Assembly (NCBI GenBank): GCA_003516705.1 | Contig: DPCJ01000191.1 | Location: forward strand, 1-8,468 | Direction: 5' to 3' | DNA length: 8,468 nt | Source of the DNA: Prolixibacteraceae bacterium | GTDB taxonomy: Bacteria > Bacteroidota > Bacteroidia > Bacteroidales > Prolixibacteraceae | Shown: positions 7,647 to 8,468 of the stretch, piece after piece | Layout of the letters: every line of letters begins with the position of its first letter | Numbering within the stretch: position 1 is the stretch's first letter | Translations under genes and position numbers: made by a program | Notes under the pieces: generated by a model | Told to the model about the DNA's origin: nothing | The model's database searches: none | What the model saw: the letters and a program-made list of their open reading frames with translations, nothing else

Positions 7647-8090
7647 ATGGAAACGTATGGAATTGGTGGCACTGAAGTACCGGGCGACGCAAGCGAGGCA
7701 ATCAGTGAAATTTCGCAGAACAGAACTTTATTAATTGAGCAATTAACGGCAGATGCTCCTTTTAAACCCGAAATTGTTGAAGGCTTATCATCGATAGATG
7801 ATGTGTTTAATCATTTTTCGCCTTCGGTTGAGGTTGAATTTCAGGACGCAGATGGAGTTACCAAAGAAGAAAAACTCAGTTTTAACGGATTAGCCGATTT
7901 CGGCGTTAAAGGAATCACCGCACAAAGTAAATTCCTGAAGGATTTGACTACACAAAACGAGCAATTTCTGAAAATTGTAAAACAACTGAAAAGCAACAAA
8001 ATCTTGCGCAAAGCACTTGAAAACAAAGAAACCAGGGAAGCAATGCTGAATACAATCTACGCATTGGTAAAAGAAATAGAAGAAGCATAA
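7647..8090 (+). CDS. tssB: Type VI secretion contractile sheath small subunit TssB (VipA-like)
   Basis: 147 residues, acidic, with no signal peptide or membrane segment, as expected for a cytoplasmic sheath protein. The core resembles the VipA/TssB fold: 'SSIDDVFNHFSPSVEVEF' (about 48-65) for the helix and first strand, then 'EEKLSFNGLADFGVKGI' (about 74-90), matching the family pattern of strand plus 'L.DF.P..I'. The helical 'QSKFLKDLTTQNEQFLKIVKQL' segment follows, matching the usual 'VP.L..L...R..L..L'. It is shorter than proteobacterial VipA (about 165-170), mainly at the N-terminus, which lacks the usual 'PFR..VLGD' style beginning. In the known system TssB pairs with TssC to build the contractile sheath around the Hcp tube. 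It lies 47 bp after tssH and 35 bp before tssC, so one transcript is likely. The ATG at 7647 follows an A-rich, Bacteroidota-like leader. Context and core motifs make the call fairly sure. Confidence 0.87.
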   Translation: METYGIGGTEVPGDASEAISEISQNRTLLIEQLTADAPFKPEIVEGLSSIDDVFNHFSPSVEVEFQDADGVTKEEKLSFNGLADFGVKGITAQSKFLKDLTTQNEQFLKIVKQLKSNKILRKALENKETREAMLNTIYALVKEIEEA

Positions 8091-8125
8091 CTCAGATACT
8101 GAATAAAAATTAAAAAGTGATAAAC

Positions 8126-8468
8126 ATGGTACAACAGGAACAACAACGTCAAAATATAGAGCAATTTAGGGAGCGGGTTTTGGAAAAAATAGAAAAAATC
8201 GACAACTCGCAGGAATTGCTAAAAACGAGTCTGTCGCAATTATCGAAAGTTGGAGGTTTCGATTTACTGGAAGTTGCAATCGATGGAGCTCAAAATCTCA
8301 ACCCTGAACGAAAAGCCCGGAAAAAAATATTTCTTTCCGAATCATCAAAAAAAGAAGAACGCGATGAACTGAAAAAAACACTCGAATTGTGGGCAGCAGT
8401 TCTTTCTTCATCAGACGATGTAATGGAGATGATTGAAAAATGCGAACAAGGTTCTCAGGTAGCCGAAC
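8126..8468 (+). CDS. tssC: Type VI secretion contractile sheath large subunit TssC, N-terminal part
   Basis: Starts at the ATG at 8126 and is open to the window edge, giving 114 visible codons; the full family length is about 450-500. The first 35 residues form a Gln/Glu/Lys-rich amphipathic helix ('IEQFRERVLEKIEKI'). Then comes 'GGFDLLEVAIDGAQNLNPER' (about 43-62), followed by the basic/acidic 'KARKKIFLSES' and 'ERDELKKTLELWAAVLSSS' (about 78-96). I recognise this as the N-terminus of the Bacteroidota TssC family (formerly DUF5458), diverged from proteobacterial VipB. In the studied VipB, an N-terminal helix exposed on sheath contraction is the handle gripped by the ClpV N-domain. The first helix here may do the same, which is inference. 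It partners TssB, whose gene ends 35 bp upstream, and depends on the upstream ATPase for recycling. The catalogue name is recalled, not searched. Confidence 0.85.
   Translation, partial: MVQQEQQRQNIEQFRERVLEKIEKIDNSQELLKTSLSQLSKVGGFDLLEVAIDGAQNLNPERKARKKIFLSESSKKEERDELKKTLELWAAVLSSSDDVMEMIEKCEQGSQVAE

Overview
The window looks like a stretch of a Bacteroidota chromosome, perhaps a free-living or marine relative of the Bacteroidales/Marinilabiliales; that finer placement is a guess. The grounds are moderate A+T content, starts without clear Shine-Dalgarno sequences, and sheath-protein sequences of the kind found in the Bacteroidota-specific type VI secretion system (subtype iii). All genes are on the plus strand, in two blocks.

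Block 1 (about 1-4709) is a tripartite RND efflux operon. It holds the C-terminal end of a periplasmic adaptor (membrane fusion protein), a complete inner-membrane RND transporter of the HAE-1/AcrB type with its proton-relay residues in place, and a TolC-family outer-membrane factor whose start overlaps the transporter gene. Together they would form an envelope-spanning, proton-driven export channel. No regulator gene is visible, and the substrate cannot be read from the sequence.

A spacer of about 433 bp (4710-5142) separates the blocks. It has no convincing gene. It contains a perfect inverted repeat and, near its right end, a plausible Bacteroidota-type promoter for the second block.

Block 2 (5143 to the right edge) is the start of a type VI secretion locus: a ClpV/TssH-type double AAA+ ATPase, then the small sheath subunit TssB, then the first 114 codons of the large sheath subunit TssC, which runs off the window. 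TssB and TssC would polymerise into the contractile sheath that fires the Hcp tube, and ClpV would disassemble the contracted sheath for reuse. The gaps of 47 and 35 bp fit one transcript. The ATPase has a non-canonical first AAA+ module (Walker B Asp-Asp, Arg-Gln in place of the arginine pair) and a short middle domain. These are the most notable features in the window. I see no evidence for a wholly new system here; the rest of the secretion locus and any effectors should lie to the right of the window.
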